Source of the DNA: Flavihumibacter sp. ZG627 | GTDB taxonomy: Bacteria > Bacteroidota > Bacteroidia > Chitinophagales > Chitinophagaceae | Length of the DNA stretch: 64,000 bases | Reading direction: 5' to 3' | Assembly (NCBI RefSeq): GCF_000814325.1 | Contig: NZ_JPHF01000012.1 | Location: 49,768 to 113,767, forward strand | In this document: one piece after another, positions 8,811 through 18,400 of the stretch | How the letters are laid out: each line of letters begins with the position of its first letter | How positions within the stretch are numbered: position 1 is the first letter of the stretch | Notes under the pieces: model-generated | Told to the model about the DNA's origin: nothing | Databases searched by the model: none | What the model saw: only the letters and a program-made list of their open reading frames with translations | Made by a program: the position numbers and the translations under genes

Positions 8811-10295
8811 ATGGGCAGCAGTGTTATTCTTAAGATCAATTTCAGGGGCGGAATTATTTCTCCCGGCGACCTGTTTAATATATTGGTTGCTGCAGGCAGG
8901 TGTGGGGTTGCCGAAGTGAAATTCGGGCTTCGGCAGCAGATGCTGATTGAACTTTCTGTTGTTTCAGCTCAAAGGTTATCAGAGGCCCTTAATGAACTGG
9001 GCATACAACATGAAACAAGTGTTGACCGGTTTCCCAATATAGTAAGTTCCTATCCGGCTGAGGAAATATTTATCAACCAGACATGGCTGAGTGAAGGTGT
9101 TTATAAAGATATTTTTGACTCCTTTGAATATCGGCCCACGGTTAAAATAAATATTTCAGACAGCAACCAGAGTTTTACACCCTTGCTTACTGGAAATATC
9201 AATTGGGTGGCCAGTATCCAGATTCCACATTACTGGCATTGTTTTATAAGGTTGCCGAAAACGAATTCCATTTATGAATGCAATACACTGGTGTATAGCA
9301 ATGATATTGCCATGATGAGCCGGAAACTTGAGGTTATAATGAATGAAAATTCCGGAAGCATAAATAGTAAGAAAGAGCCGGATGTGAAGGCGCTTTTCGA
9401 TGGTATTCTTTCAGGTTCCGTTCTTTCAAAAGTAGCTCCGGGAGCGGCCGTATTACCACCATTCAATCTGCCCTATTATGAGGGATTGAATCGATATAAT
9501 AACAACAAATACTGGCTGGGAATTTACAGGAGAGATGAGATGTATCCGGTTGATTTTCTAAAAGCATTATGTAAGGTTTGCCTGGACACCAAGATCGGGC
9601 AGCTCTGTTCCACACCATGGAAATCAATTATCATCAAATCAATTGAGCCAAACCACCGTACTTTGTGGAATACTGTGTTGGCGCGGTTCCATGTTAATGT
9701 AAGGCATGCCGCAAATGAACTCAATTTCCAGGTGGAAGATCATTGTGTGGAGGGACTATCGCTTAAGCATTACCTCTTAAAATACCTGAATGATACAGAT
9801 ACCAGAACATTCGGAATCTGTATTGGGATCAAGACAAGGAAGAAGTCGGAAGTTTTTAGCAGCATTCTGATACGTCGCAGGAGCCTGTTCAACATTGGCG
9901 ACAAAGGCTTTTTCAATACCTATGATATATTGTGCGCGGAAGAATTCAATCCCAATAAAAGGACAGCTTTTGTTTTCAGCAGGAATAATCCGAAATGGTT
10001 ATTGCAGGAACAGTTAAGACGCGCAATTCTCTCTTATTATAATATGCCGGTTGTTGAGCAGGTAAAGCCCGCAGCAAGGAACAAAGCAGTCATGCAGGAA
10101 ATAGTGATGACAGGTGCATGGGAATGCCCTGCCTGCTTTACAGTTTACAATGAGCAATCTGGAGATGAAGGTGCCGGTGTGAGTGCCGGTACGTCCTATG
10201 AAAATCTTCCGGATAATTATTGTTGCGCCGTTTGTGAGGAGCCCAAATCTGGTTTTAAAAAACAGGTAGCAGCGAAAAGTTTAGAGACCATTTAG
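8811..10295 (+). CDS. Rubredoxin-domain protein with degenerate nitrite/sulfite-reductase-like body
   Basis: A 494-residue protein. Residues about 8-60 match the ferredoxin-like half-domain of nitrite/sulfite reductases (GGIISPGDLFNIL ... VKFGLRQQMLIEL). Where true enzymes carry C-x5-C and C-x3-C for the siroheme-bridged [4Fe-4S] cluster, this one has SSYPAEEIF (residues 79-87) and SDSNQSF (116-122), so the ligands are absent. A second, repeat-like half follows. The C-terminus (about 436-485) is a rubredoxin domain with C439-x2-C442 and C472-x2-C475. It ends the nitrate operon and overlaps mobA tail to tail by 15 bp. It is probably an electron carrier or scaffold for NirBD or the nitrate reductase; this is inference. 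Catalysis as a siroheme reductase is unlikely. Confidence 0.75.
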   Translation: MGSSVILKINFRGGIISPGDLFNILVAAGRCGVAEVKFGLRQQMLIELSVVSAQRLSEALNELGIQHETSVDRFPNIVSSYPAEEIFINQTWLSEGVYKDIFDSFEYRPTVKINISDSNQSFTPLLTGNINWVASIQIPHYWHCFIRLPKTNSIYECNTLVYSNDIAMMSRKLEVIMNENSGSINSKKEPDVKALFDGILSGSVLSKVAPGAAVLPPFNLPYYEGLNRYNNNKYWLGIYRRDEMYPVDFLKALCKVCLDTKIGQLCSTPWKSIIIKSIEPNHRTLWNTVLARFHVNVRHAANELNFQVEDHCVEGLSLKHYLLKYLNDTDTRTFGICIGIKTRKKSEVFSSILIRRRSLFNIGDKGFFNTYDILCAEEFNPNKRTAFVFSRNNPKWLLQEQLRRAILSYYNMPVVEQVKPAARNKAVMQEIVMTGAWECPACFTVYNEQSGDEGAGVSAGTSYENLPDNYCCAVCEEPKSGFKKQVAAKSLETI

Positions 10296-10865
10296 TTCTG
10301 AATGCGCATTGAAATTCCGGAAATCATTCAACTGCTCTTTAGGGATGGGAATGAAGAATGATCTGAGTTGCGCGATCATATATTTCATACTGTGTTTTAT
10401 AAGTTTTCCCTGGAGAAATTCTTCATGAATTGCAGATAATCCTTTCGCAGTATAAATAGCACAGAGCGGTTCGGGCAATTCATTGTTGGTGAAAACATAA
10501 GCATCATAACCCGGATTTTCTTTGAAGGAATTGATCAGCAGAAGGATGGTGTTTCTTGTCATCAGTGGCATATCACAGGCAAGAACAAGCAGGTCGAGTG
10601 CAGGGCGTGTCAGGTGAACGCTCAAAACCCCTTTGAGTGGACCTTTCAATTGCAAACTATCATTGTCGACCACCAGAAGTTCTTCACGGAAAATGTTGCG
10701 ATAGGTATTAAACTGGGATTGGTTAACCGAAATCAAAGCCTGTGTTTCCAGTACCGATAAGCAGTCGACGCTTGTCTGGACCCAGGTATCTGCTTCCATT
10801 AAGAGAAGACCTTTATCACTTCCCATCCTCGAACTTTGGCCACCACAAAGAACAACTGGTTGCAT
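10281..10865 (-). CDS. mobA: Molybdenum cofactor guanylyltransferase MobA
   Basis: A 194-residue nucleotidyltransferase that transfers GMP to molybdopterin to make the bisMGD cofactor needed by the adjacent nitrate reductase. The N-terminus carries the signature LCGGQSSRMGSDKG (residues 6-19), with the GG-x-SxRMG-x-DK pattern of MobA, and a VLACDMPLM stretch provides the metal-binding aspartate. Length is typical. It is convergent with the nitrate operon and overlaps the preceding gene's 3' end by 15 bases. Confidence 0.92.
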   Translation of the reverse strand: MQPVVLCGGQSSRMGSDKGLLLMEADTWVQTSVDCLSVLETQALISVNQSQFNTYRNIFREELLVVDNDSLQLKGPLKGVLSVHLTRPALDLLVLACDMPLMTRNTILLLINSFKENPGYDAYVFTNNELPEPLCAIYTAKGLSAIHEEFLQGKLIKHSMKYMIAQLRSFFIPIPKEQLNDFRNFNAHSELNGL

Positions 10866-10885
10866 GATGCCGGTATTTATAAATC

Positions 10886-11170
10886 CTATTGAGGTTTTCT
10901 ATCGGAATGTCCAAGTGTTTTTTCCGGATTCACTATATCGCGTACCAGTTGTTTGATCTCTTTGATCTCTGCAAATCCACCATAACTCTTTCTGTCGAAT
11001 ACCTGGTTGTCGTTTACGCTGATAGTGAATTTTCCATTCACTTCACTTGGTTCAAGCGTAACAGATTTGATATCCTCTTCAAAAGTGGTCAATAATTCCT
11101 GTGCCATATAGGCAGCGCGGAGCATCCAATGGCATTTAGGGCAATATTCGATCCGGACAATTGATTTCAT
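10886..11170 (-). CDS. SelT/SelW/SelH (Rdx) family thioredoxin-fold protein
   Basis: A 94-residue protein opening with a beta strand and the redox motif C10-P-K-C13, then LLTTFEEDIKSVTLEPSEVNG and a KSYGGFAEIKEIKQ stretch near the end, all typical of the Rdx family (selenoprotein W-like). The second redox residue is cysteine, not selenocysteine, and no in-frame TGA is involved. The substrate is unknown in bacteria. It lies 20 bp upstream of mobA on the same strand and may be co-transcribed with it. Confidence 0.82.
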   Translation of the reverse strand: MKSIVRIEYCPKCHWMLRAAYMAQELLTTFEEDIKSVTLEPSEVNGKFTISVNDNQVFDRKSYGGFAEIKEIKQLVRDIVNPEKTLGHSDRKPQ

Positions 11171-11240
11171 ATTAAATATTCTCCTTTAAAAGTACAGAAC
11201 ACAAACAAAACTGTTGCTGTAATATTCAATAAATTGCAGT

Positions 11241-12038
11241 ATGCTACAGATAAGCCAACTATATATCTATCCCATTAAATCGCTGGGAGGTTTTTCCGTT
11301 CAGCAGGCAGCGGTTACTGACCGCGGACTGGAATATGATCGTCGCTGGATGCTGGTTGATGATAACGGTGTTTTTCTAACCCAGCGAATACTACCCGCGA
11401 TGGCCTTGCTGCAGTTAGAGATGGCTGGTCCGGCTTTGAAAGTGTATCCCAAAAATGACAAGGGGAATAGTATTCTCATTCCTCTAGAAGCAGAAAGCGG
11501 TGATGAAATGGAAGTGATTGTATGGGATGATACCTGTTCATCATTACTTGTTAGTAAGGATGCCGATAAGTGGTTCTCTGAAATGCTGGGTTTATCGTGT
11601 CATCTGGTTTACATGCCCGATTCATCGCTTCGGTTGGTAGATAAAGGCTATGCGCAGAATGGGGAGGTGACGAGTTTCAGTGATGGATTTCCAACTCTTA
11701 TTATTGGTCAGGCCTCTCTTGATGATCTTAACCAGAGATTGTCAATGCAAATACCGATGGATCGGTTCCGTCCCAATATAGTATTTAAGGGAGGCAGGGC
11801 TTTTGAAGAAGATGAGATGCACTCTTTTACCATCAACGGAATCCAGTTTGCGGGTGTTAAACCTTGCGCAAGATGTGTGATCACTACAATTGACCAGGTC
11901 ACCGGAGAAAAAGGGAAAGAACCATTACAGGCTTTGTCGGGCTACCGGCAAGTAAATAACAAGGTGTTATTTGGTATGAACCTGCTTCATGAAGGTGAGG
12001 ACATCATCCATGTAGGAGATGTGATCACGAGGCATTAG
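11241..12038 (+). CDS. MOSC domain protein (YcbX/mARC-like)
   Basis: A 265-residue protein with an N-terminal MOSC_N beta-barrel (IYPIKSLGGFSVQQA at about 8-22, DRRWMLVDDNG) and a C-terminal MOSC domain (FRPNIVFKGGRAFEEDE; KPCARCVITTIDQVTGE near 212, which contains the likely Mo-ligand cysteine). Such proteins bind molybdenum cofactor and, in YcbX and mARC, reduce N-hydroxylated compounds. No ferredoxin domain is fused at the C-terminus, unlike E. coli YcbX, so it needs a separate electron donor. It is placed beside mobA and the nitrate genes. Its last 14 bases overlap a convergent gene. Confidence 0.88.
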   Translation: MLQISQLYIYPIKSLGGFSVQQAAVTDRGLEYDRRWMLVDDNGVFLTQRILPAMALLQLEMAGPALKVYPKNDKGNSILIPLEAESGDEMEVIVWDDTCSSLLVSKDADKWFSEMLGLSCHLVYMPDSSLRLVDKGYAQNGEVTSFSDGFPTLIIGQASLDDLNQRLSMQIPMDRFRPNIVFKGGRAFEEDEMHSFTINGIQFAGVKPCARCVITTIDQVTGEKGKEPLQALSGYRQVNNKVLFGMNLLHEGEDIIHVGDVITRH

Positions 12039-12450
12039 CCGCAGCAGCAATATTTTCCGGTACTTCCACTTCGAGGATGATGGTTTTCTGGTTTTTCTCT
12101 CCGGGCCGAATGAAGAGGTAATAGATAAGTATGAAGATCATGCCACAGGCGAAGGGGATTGCTGAATAATAACGGTAATGGTCATCCCACTCAAGAAATT
12201 CTACTACCATCCAGTAACAGTTTGCAATTATCCAGAAAGCAACAGCAAGGTTATGGTAAAGTTCTGATTTTACATTCCGGGTTTGCCAGGTTATCAACAG
12301 CGCGAAGAAAAGGGTGGGGAAGATCATGAATATGCCGAGGGGTTTCCAAAGCATTGCCCAGCTAAGGTCTTTTATCAGCCAGAATACGATATGAAGATTT
12401 TCTATTTTCCGGAATTTCTCCGGGATGGAATACATGCGTTTGCTTATCAT
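12025..12450 (-). CDS. Small membrane protein of unknown function
   Basis: A 141-residue protein with about three hydrophobic segments: roughly residues 35-54 (GIFMIFPTLFFALLITW), 66-85 (HNLAVAFWIIANCYWMVVEF) and 96-113 (FACGMIFILIYYLFI). The C-terminus is cytoplasmic-looking and ends in NIAAAANAS. I do not recognise a family with a known function. The 3' end overlaps the MOSC gene by 14 bases. Confidence 0.7.
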   Translation of the reverse strand: MISKRMYSIPEKFRKIENLHIVFWLIKDLSWAMLWKPLGIFMIFPTLFFALLITWQTRNVKSELYHNLAVAFWIIANCYWMVVEFLEWDDHYRYYSAIPFACGMIFILIYYLFIRPGEKNQKTIILEVEVPENIAAAANAS

Positions 12451-12501
12451 CAGTATTATTATTCGGTGTAAAAATAAGGGAAGAGCAGGCAGGTTTTTTC
12501 A

Positions 12502-13578
12502 TCAGGCGCCAAGGATCCTGGAGAACCTTGATATAGAGGCTTCCTCGTTGATGGGGGTGCCCTCTGTAATATGATTGGCAAATTCTTTTGCCAGCCATGG
12601 CGCAAGAGAGCAACCTTTGGTGCCCATCCCATTGAGTATGCCAACCCGGGGATATAAAGGATGCATTCCCGCAAAGGGCCTGCGCTCAACAGATGCGGGT
12701 CTTATTGCAGCCCAATGATCCAATACTTTGAAAGGCATCTTCAACCAGTTCCGGAGTTGTGATTCAGTACGATCCCGGAATGCCTTGGTTGGTTCAGGAC
12801 TGTCGAAAATATTCTCATAGGTTGACCCGGCCCAGAAGTATCGTGGGTTAGATAACTGATTGAAGTGTGGAAATGGCACCAGTGAAATTCCTTTTTTATA
12901 AATATGGTCGGCGGGAAGACCTTCTAATTCAACCAGCAATGCTTCACCTTTATTGGGCGTAAATGGAAGCTTGTTAAAGTAAGGTAGATCGAGGCTGCCA
13001 ACACCATCACAGAATATGATTTTATCTGCAACTATATCTCTATAGATGACTTTATTTTCTTTAATGAGGAGTTCGGAATGGTTGAATTTTCCCTGCAGGA
13101 ATCGCCCCTCATTTATCAGGTTTAGCTGCCAGTTGGTCAACAGGAAATTCAGATCAATCAGTAGGGCGGGATAGATTATACCAAACCCGAATTCGGCATG
13201 CATGAGGTTATGCCATTCCTCCGTGGACGATGGAATAGCAAGGTGTTCAGGCATGACCGGAAACTTCTTTTCGAAGGCGGCTCGCATTTGTTGTGTAGCA
13301 AAGGCATGGAGTATGTCAACTGTATCAATGCAATTGATGCTAAGCCTGTTTCCTATTGCGGTGTAAGCTTCAAGGGCAAAGGGAATCAAAGTTTCAGCCA
13401 TCCAGGTTTTTGCGAGCACCCTTCCCGTTACCGGGTTTATAACCCCTGAGGCTATCCGTGATGCAGTTTGTGAATGATCTTCATCAATAACGATTACATT
13501 TCTGCCAGCTTCACCCAGCCACCAGCTCAGCCAGGTACCCGATAGTCCCTGGCCTATAATAATGATATCTGCCTGCAT
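12502..13578 (-). CDS. FAD-dependent oxidoreductase (DAO/glycine-oxidase-like)
   Basis: A 358-residue protein with the dinucleotide-binding motif IIIIGQGLSG at residues 5-14, followed by VIVIDE and SRIASGVINPVTGR, and a C-terminal GMGTKGCSLAPWLA, typical of D-amino-acid-oxidase-type flavoproteins. The substrate is not identifiable. The start is fixed by the Rossmann motif lying at the extreme N-terminus. A perfect -7 box lies only 5 bp upstream of the start codon, so the transcript could be leaderless. The gene is divergent from the GH2 gene. Confidence 0.85.
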   Translation of the reverse strand: MQADIIIIGQGLSGTWLSWWLGEAGRNVIVIDEDHSQTASRIASGVINPVTGRVLAKTWMAETLIPFALEAYTAIGNRLSINCIDTVDILHAFATQQMRAAFEKKFPVMPEHLAIPSSTEEWHNLMHAEFGFGIIYPALLIDLNFLLTNWQLNLINEGRFLQGKFNHSELLIKENKVIYRDIVADKIIFCDGVGSLDLPYFNKLPFTPNKGEALLVELEGLPADHIYKKGISLVPFPHFNQLSNPRYFWAGSTYENIFDSPEPTKAFRDRTESQLRNWLKMPFKVLDHWAAIRPASVERRPFAGMHPLYPRVGILNGMGTKGCSLAPWLAKEFANHITEGTPINEEASISRFSRILGA

Positions 13579-13582
13579 GCTG

Positions 13583-13590
13583 CAAATCTA
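13583..13590 (-). promoter_or_regulatory. Promoter -7 box of the FAD oxidoreductase gene
   Basis: On the minus strand this reads TAGATTTG, an exact match to the Bacteroidota TAnnTTTG box. Its last base lies 5 bp before the ATG at 13578, so the predicted transcript would begin at or next to the start codon. No clear TTTG was seen at the usual distance upstream. Confidence 0.45.
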
Positions 13591-13654
13591 AATGAGGGCT
13601 ATCAAAAAATCCTTTAAATTGTTAATTCCAATTTTAACACTTAATAATAACCAG

Positions 13655-15493
13655 ATGAAAAGGATAGTTCTTGCCATACTCAATATCGTTATACTATTTA
13701 CAGCTAAGGGGCAGGAGAAATATACCAGGGTGGAAGGAAAGATCATGACCCCATGGGCAGATAGTATTGATTTATCGGCACCACTGAATGAATATCCACG
13801 TCCGCAGATGGTGCGCACACAATGGCTTAACCTCAATGGTCTATGGCAATATGCCGTGCTTCCGGTCAATGGGTCAGAAGCAATGCCTTCCTCGTATGAT
13901 GGAAATATTCTGGTTCCCTTTGCTATTGAATCAGCCTTATCAGGGGTAGGTAAAACTGTTGGCAAGGATAGTGTGCTTTGGTATAAGAGAACAGTTTCCA
14001 TTTCACCATCGCAGCGGAGGGGCAGGGTATTGCTGCATTTCGGTGCAGTGGACTGGCGGACTGAACTGTTTGTGAATGGTAAATCGGCCGGTATACATGA
14101 AGGTGGTTATGATCCTTTCAGCTTTGATATTACAGCGCTGCTTCAGAAGGGAACCAGGCAGGAGATAGGTGTTCGTGTTTGGGATCCAACTGATGATGGG
14201 GTTCAGCCGCGAGGAAAGCAGGTGAAGAAGCCGGAGGGTATCTGGTATACATCGGTAACGGGAATCTGGCAAACGGTTTGGCTTGAGATGGTGCCGGAAA
14301 CTTATATTGCCGCAACCAGGCAAACCCCGGATCTTGATAAGGGAGTAGTGCGTATAAATGCACGTGTTGAATCAGCAAGGCCGGGTGACAGGATAAGGGT
14401 GAAAAGCTTTGGTGAAAACAAACTGGTTGCTGAAATGGAAGGCAGTGATGCTGCGAATGTAGAATTGGCTATCCCTAATGTAAGGGTATGGTCGCCGGAA
14501 GATCCATTTTTATACCAGCTAAGCATAGCCGTTATACGAAATGGAAAAATAATTGACGAAGTGAAAAGTTATTTTGCCATGCGAAAGATCTCCATGGTGA
14601 AAGATGCTCAGGGTATACAGCGTATGATGTTCAATAATAAGTTCCTGTTTCAGTATGGCCCGCTTGACCAGGGCTGGTGGCCTGACGGACTCTATACCGC
14701 CCCCACCGACGCAGCGCTGCGTTATGATATTGAGCAAACCAGGGCCATGGGATTTAATATGATCCGCAAACATGTGAAAGTAGAGCCGGCCAGATGGTAT
14801 TATCATTGTGACCAGCTTGGTATGCTGGTTTGGCAGGATATGCCAAGTGGCGATATGGGTGCGCGATGGGAGAGCAGGCCTGGCGTGGATGGACTTGGAA
14901 CTGAGATGAACAGAACACCGGAATCAGAAAAGGGATTCCGAAAAGAATGGCAGGCAATCATGAGCAGTCTGCATAATTTTCCTTCTATAGTTGTTTGGGT
15001 GCCCTTCAATGAGGCATGGGGACAATTCAAAACGGTGGAGCTTTCTGAACAAACGATTCAATCAGATCCATCACGGCTGGTGAATGCAGCCAGCGGGGGT
15101 AATTTTATTGAGACCGGACATATTATTGACCTTCACAATTATCCTGAACCTGCTATGCCCAGAGCTGATCTTTTTGGCGCTAAACAGATCCTTGTTTTGG
15201 GTGAATTCGGCGGACTCGGATTGCCGGTAGAGAATCATAGCTGGCAGGATAAAAACAATTGGGGTTACCAGAGTTTCAAAGACAATCAGCAATTGCTTGA
15301 TCGATATACTGTTTTCATGAATCGTTTTCCTGAGTTGATAAAGAAAGGATTATCAGCAGCCGTTTACACCCAAACAACTGATGTTGAAGTGGAAGTAAAC
15401 GGGCTGATGACCTATGACAGAAAAAAAATTAAAATGCCGGTTGATAGTCTTAAGAAACTTCATTCAACATTTATTCGTATGCCTTCTGAGTGA
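13655..15493 (+). CDS. Secreted glycoside hydrolase family 2 (beta-galactosidase/glucuronidase-like)
   Basis: A 612-residue enzyme counted from the ATG at 13655, chosen because it gives a clean signal peptide (MKRIVLAILNIVILFTAKGQ); an in-frame ATG at 13592 would bury it. The domains are a sugar-binding jelly roll (about 25-210), an immunoglobulin-like sandwich (about 215-320) and a TIM barrel. The acid/base glutamate is E453 in VPFNEAWG and the nucleophile E517 in LVLGEFGG. It probably cleaves beta-linked sugars in the periplasm; exact specificity is not readable. The 3' end overlaps the convergent alpha-2-macroglobulin gene by 34 bases. Confidence 0.9.
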   Translation: MKRIVLAILNIVILFTAKGQEKYTRVEGKIMTPWADSIDLSAPLNEYPRPQMVRTQWLNLNGLWQYAVLPVNGSEAMPSSYDGNILVPFAIESALSGVGKTVGKDSVLWYKRTVSISPSQRRGRVLLHFGAVDWRTELFVNGKSAGIHEGGYDPFSFDITALLQKGTRQEIGVRVWDPTDDGVQPRGKQVKKPEGIWYTSVTGIWQTVWLEMVPETYIAATRQTPDLDKGVVRINARVESARPGDRIRVKSFGENKLVAEMEGSDAANVELAIPNVRVWSPEDPFLYQLSIAVIRNGKIIDEVKSYFAMRKISMVKDAQGIQRMMFNNKFLFQYGPLDQGWWPDGLYTAPTDAALRYDIEQTRAMGFNMIRKHVKVEPARWYYHCDQLGMLVWQDMPSGDMGARWESRPGVDGLGTEMNRTPESEKGFRKEWQAIMSSLHNFPSIVVWVPFNEAWGQFKTVELSEQTIQSDPSRLVNAASGGNFIETGHIIDLHNYPEPAMPRADLFGAKQILVLGEFGGLGLPVENHSWQDKNNWGYQSFKDNQQLLDRYTVFMNRFPELIKKGLSAAVYTQTTDVEVEVNGLMTYDRKKIKMPVDSLKKLHSTFIRMPSE

Positions 15494-18400
15494 CTGGTAA
15501 ATTCTGGTGCATACATACACTGGATGGTACTGATGCCATTGCTGAAAATGCCGGCATGGGAAACAAAAAGCCCGTATTCCATCACGTACGTTCCTTTGGG
15601 AAGGTAGCTGATGAAAAAGTTAGTACTTGCATCACGGGTGCTTTCATAATATCCAAGTCCCCCCTGCCAGCGATATCCGCTTAAAACATTAATGGGCTCC
15701 AGTCCACTCGCCCGCATGTCTTTTAAATGAACATATTCCATACTCCGGTCGGAAGTTATTTCCATGCGGATCTTCAGTTTGTCGCCCACCTTAAGGGTGG
15801 TTCCTTCTGTAACTGGTTCCAGAACAGGACCTGAATTGGTGAGCCTTTCCACCATTACCTGTTTTTTAAGTTTCAGCGGAGATGCTGATGCAGTTATTTT
15901 GTCAAGGTCTTCGAAATACTGCCAATACACTGCTCCCCATACCGGAAGATCAGAAGATATATTGCCAGCCTGTTGTACAGTTACATTTATTTTTCCCATT
16001 TCAGCATGTACAGCGGTTCCCGAAATTGTTTTTTTGTAATAACCGGTGCCAGCCTCCGCAACATCGGCAGTAACGGTTGTAATGTTACCCAGTGAAACGG
16101 TAATTTTAGGTTCAGCTTTCAGCCAGTCATTTCCACTCAGCAGGAGAGCATAGCAGGCATCTGCAGTGGCTTTTGTTGACTGCCAGTGGTTGGTTTGTTT
16201 ATTCTTCAGGAGCCAGGCTTTTAACAGGCCTGTTGTCTTTGTATTTTTGCCGATTTCTGAGAATGCTTCAATAAGCAGCGATTGTGTTTCTATGGGTGCA
16301 TCATGCCAGTAATACCTGCTTGCATTATCTTTCCAATACATGCCGAGTTCTTCATTTTTTATGGAGGTCTCTTCGAGCGACTTAAGGATGCTTTGGGCAT
16401 TTAGTTTATCACCGGTGCGATGGAGGGCTAATGCGATCATTCCTTTTGCCATGCGGTTTCCTTTTTGCCAGTTTTGCTGGATCTCCTTACGGTAATGGTT
16501 GGCCGCTGCCACGTATTGACCAGGGATACCATTTTTAGGGAAAAAGCTCCGCATATAATGATACTGCACCGCATAATAATTGAGGTAGGTAACGGTCTTT
16601 GCTTTTTTATCGCGTTTGTCGTAATCTTCTTTGATGCGGGCATCCAGATAGGGCAGTGCTTTTTCCACAATACCGGTCAACTCTTCCATGTCTTCAGTAA
16701 CAGCACCAAGTTTTATCAGGTGACCAATTCCTGTAACGATATACTGGGTGATAAACCTGTCATCGGGTCCCCCTTTGAACCAACTGAATCCACCATTGGG
16801 ACTTTGCATTTCAAGAAGCTGAGCTGCCAGTTTATTACGGTTGGTTGCCAGCTTTACAAGGTCAAACAATTGAGCGATCCTTTTTTTCTGTTCTGATTCA
16901 GATTGTGCTTCCAGTACCCAGGGAGTTTCTTCAAGCAATACCTGCTTCAATTCCTGGTTCTTATGCAGATTACTGAGTAAGGCTGCAGTATCTGCTGTCT
17001 GCCATTTTTCCATCACCGATTTTATTCGGGGCATCTGCCTTACTATATGTGCTGCTAACAGGTTTCCATAGAGCCTGTTGAAGGTTTGTTCTGAACATTC
17101 GTATGGATAGTCGGTAAGGTAGGTGAGGGCCTGAACAGCATACCAGGCAGGGTTTGAACTATATTCCACTACCACTGACTTATTACTAAGGCTTTCACTA
17201 TCGGCGCTTTCAAGTAATTTTTTTAATTCGTAGGTTTTGTTTCCTGAACCATTTACAAAGAATGGAACAGATTCTGTAACAAGTTGTCTGTTGGTTAAAA
17301 CCGGTAAAGAGGCCTCTTCACCGTCACTGATATTTCCGGACCGCGCGATGATTCTCCAGGTTAATGCCTTGCCATAGAGGTAAGGAACTTCGATTGGGAA
17401 TTTCACCAATTCACTGCTGCCTGCTGCCACGGTAAAATACTGGTTAGGAAAGAAGTTTCTGAACCATCCATCAACGGGTTGGTTGGTGCTGGCGTCGATA
17501 AGCTGTAATTCAGCCTGGCCAGTCATTTCCTTATCTGAGATATTTACAATTTTGGTAGTGATCTCCATGCGGTCGCCTTCACGCAAAAATCTTGGCAAAT
17601 TGGGCTGAACCATCAGGTCCTTTTGCGTAATGATATTCTTTTGAATAAGACCGGTGGCAAGTTCCCTGCTATGTGCAAACAGTTGCCATTTCCAGGTTGT
17701 CAATGCTTCGGGCATTGTAAAGCTGAAACTATATGATCCATCAGCATCGGCTTCCATATGGGGGAAGAAGAATGCGGTTTCTTTAAAATCTTTCCTCACC
17801 TGTGCAACCACAGCGGGGGCTTGAGGTTTTGGTTTTGGAGCTGGTGCGGCGGCATCAATGGATTTATTCATCACCACTATATCCATATTAGCACTCTCTT
17901 CTCTGGCTGATGCTTCACGCTGTACACGGATGCCGGCCGCTTTACCCCTCAGGTAAGTTATTACACGGTTATCGCCGAAGCTCAGTAATTCATCATAGAT
18001 CTTTTCTTTCCCCTCCATTCTTTTTAAGGTAGGGTATTCATTGCTGGAAACAACACCGGTGAAATTGGTGCCGCCATTCCAATTGGCAGGATTCCAGTAT
18101 GTAGGCCAAATTGAAGGCTTTATCCATTGATGCAGAGCAAATTGATCCAGGGATGCATCATACATGCTGGTCAGTAATTCAGATGCTATTTTTTCTCCTT
18201 TTTTACCACTGATCTTTACCTTCCATTTTTCTTCTGAGCCAGGCAATGTTTTATCGCGAAATGTCTGTACACTAATCTCAAGCTCTTTATCCAGTCGGGG
18301 TACAGCAATGATATGATCACTCGAATAGAACCTGTTATGTTTTACATAAAAATGGGTGAAACCCATCCCGCCAAGATCTTCAGGCCTGATGGTATGTTTA

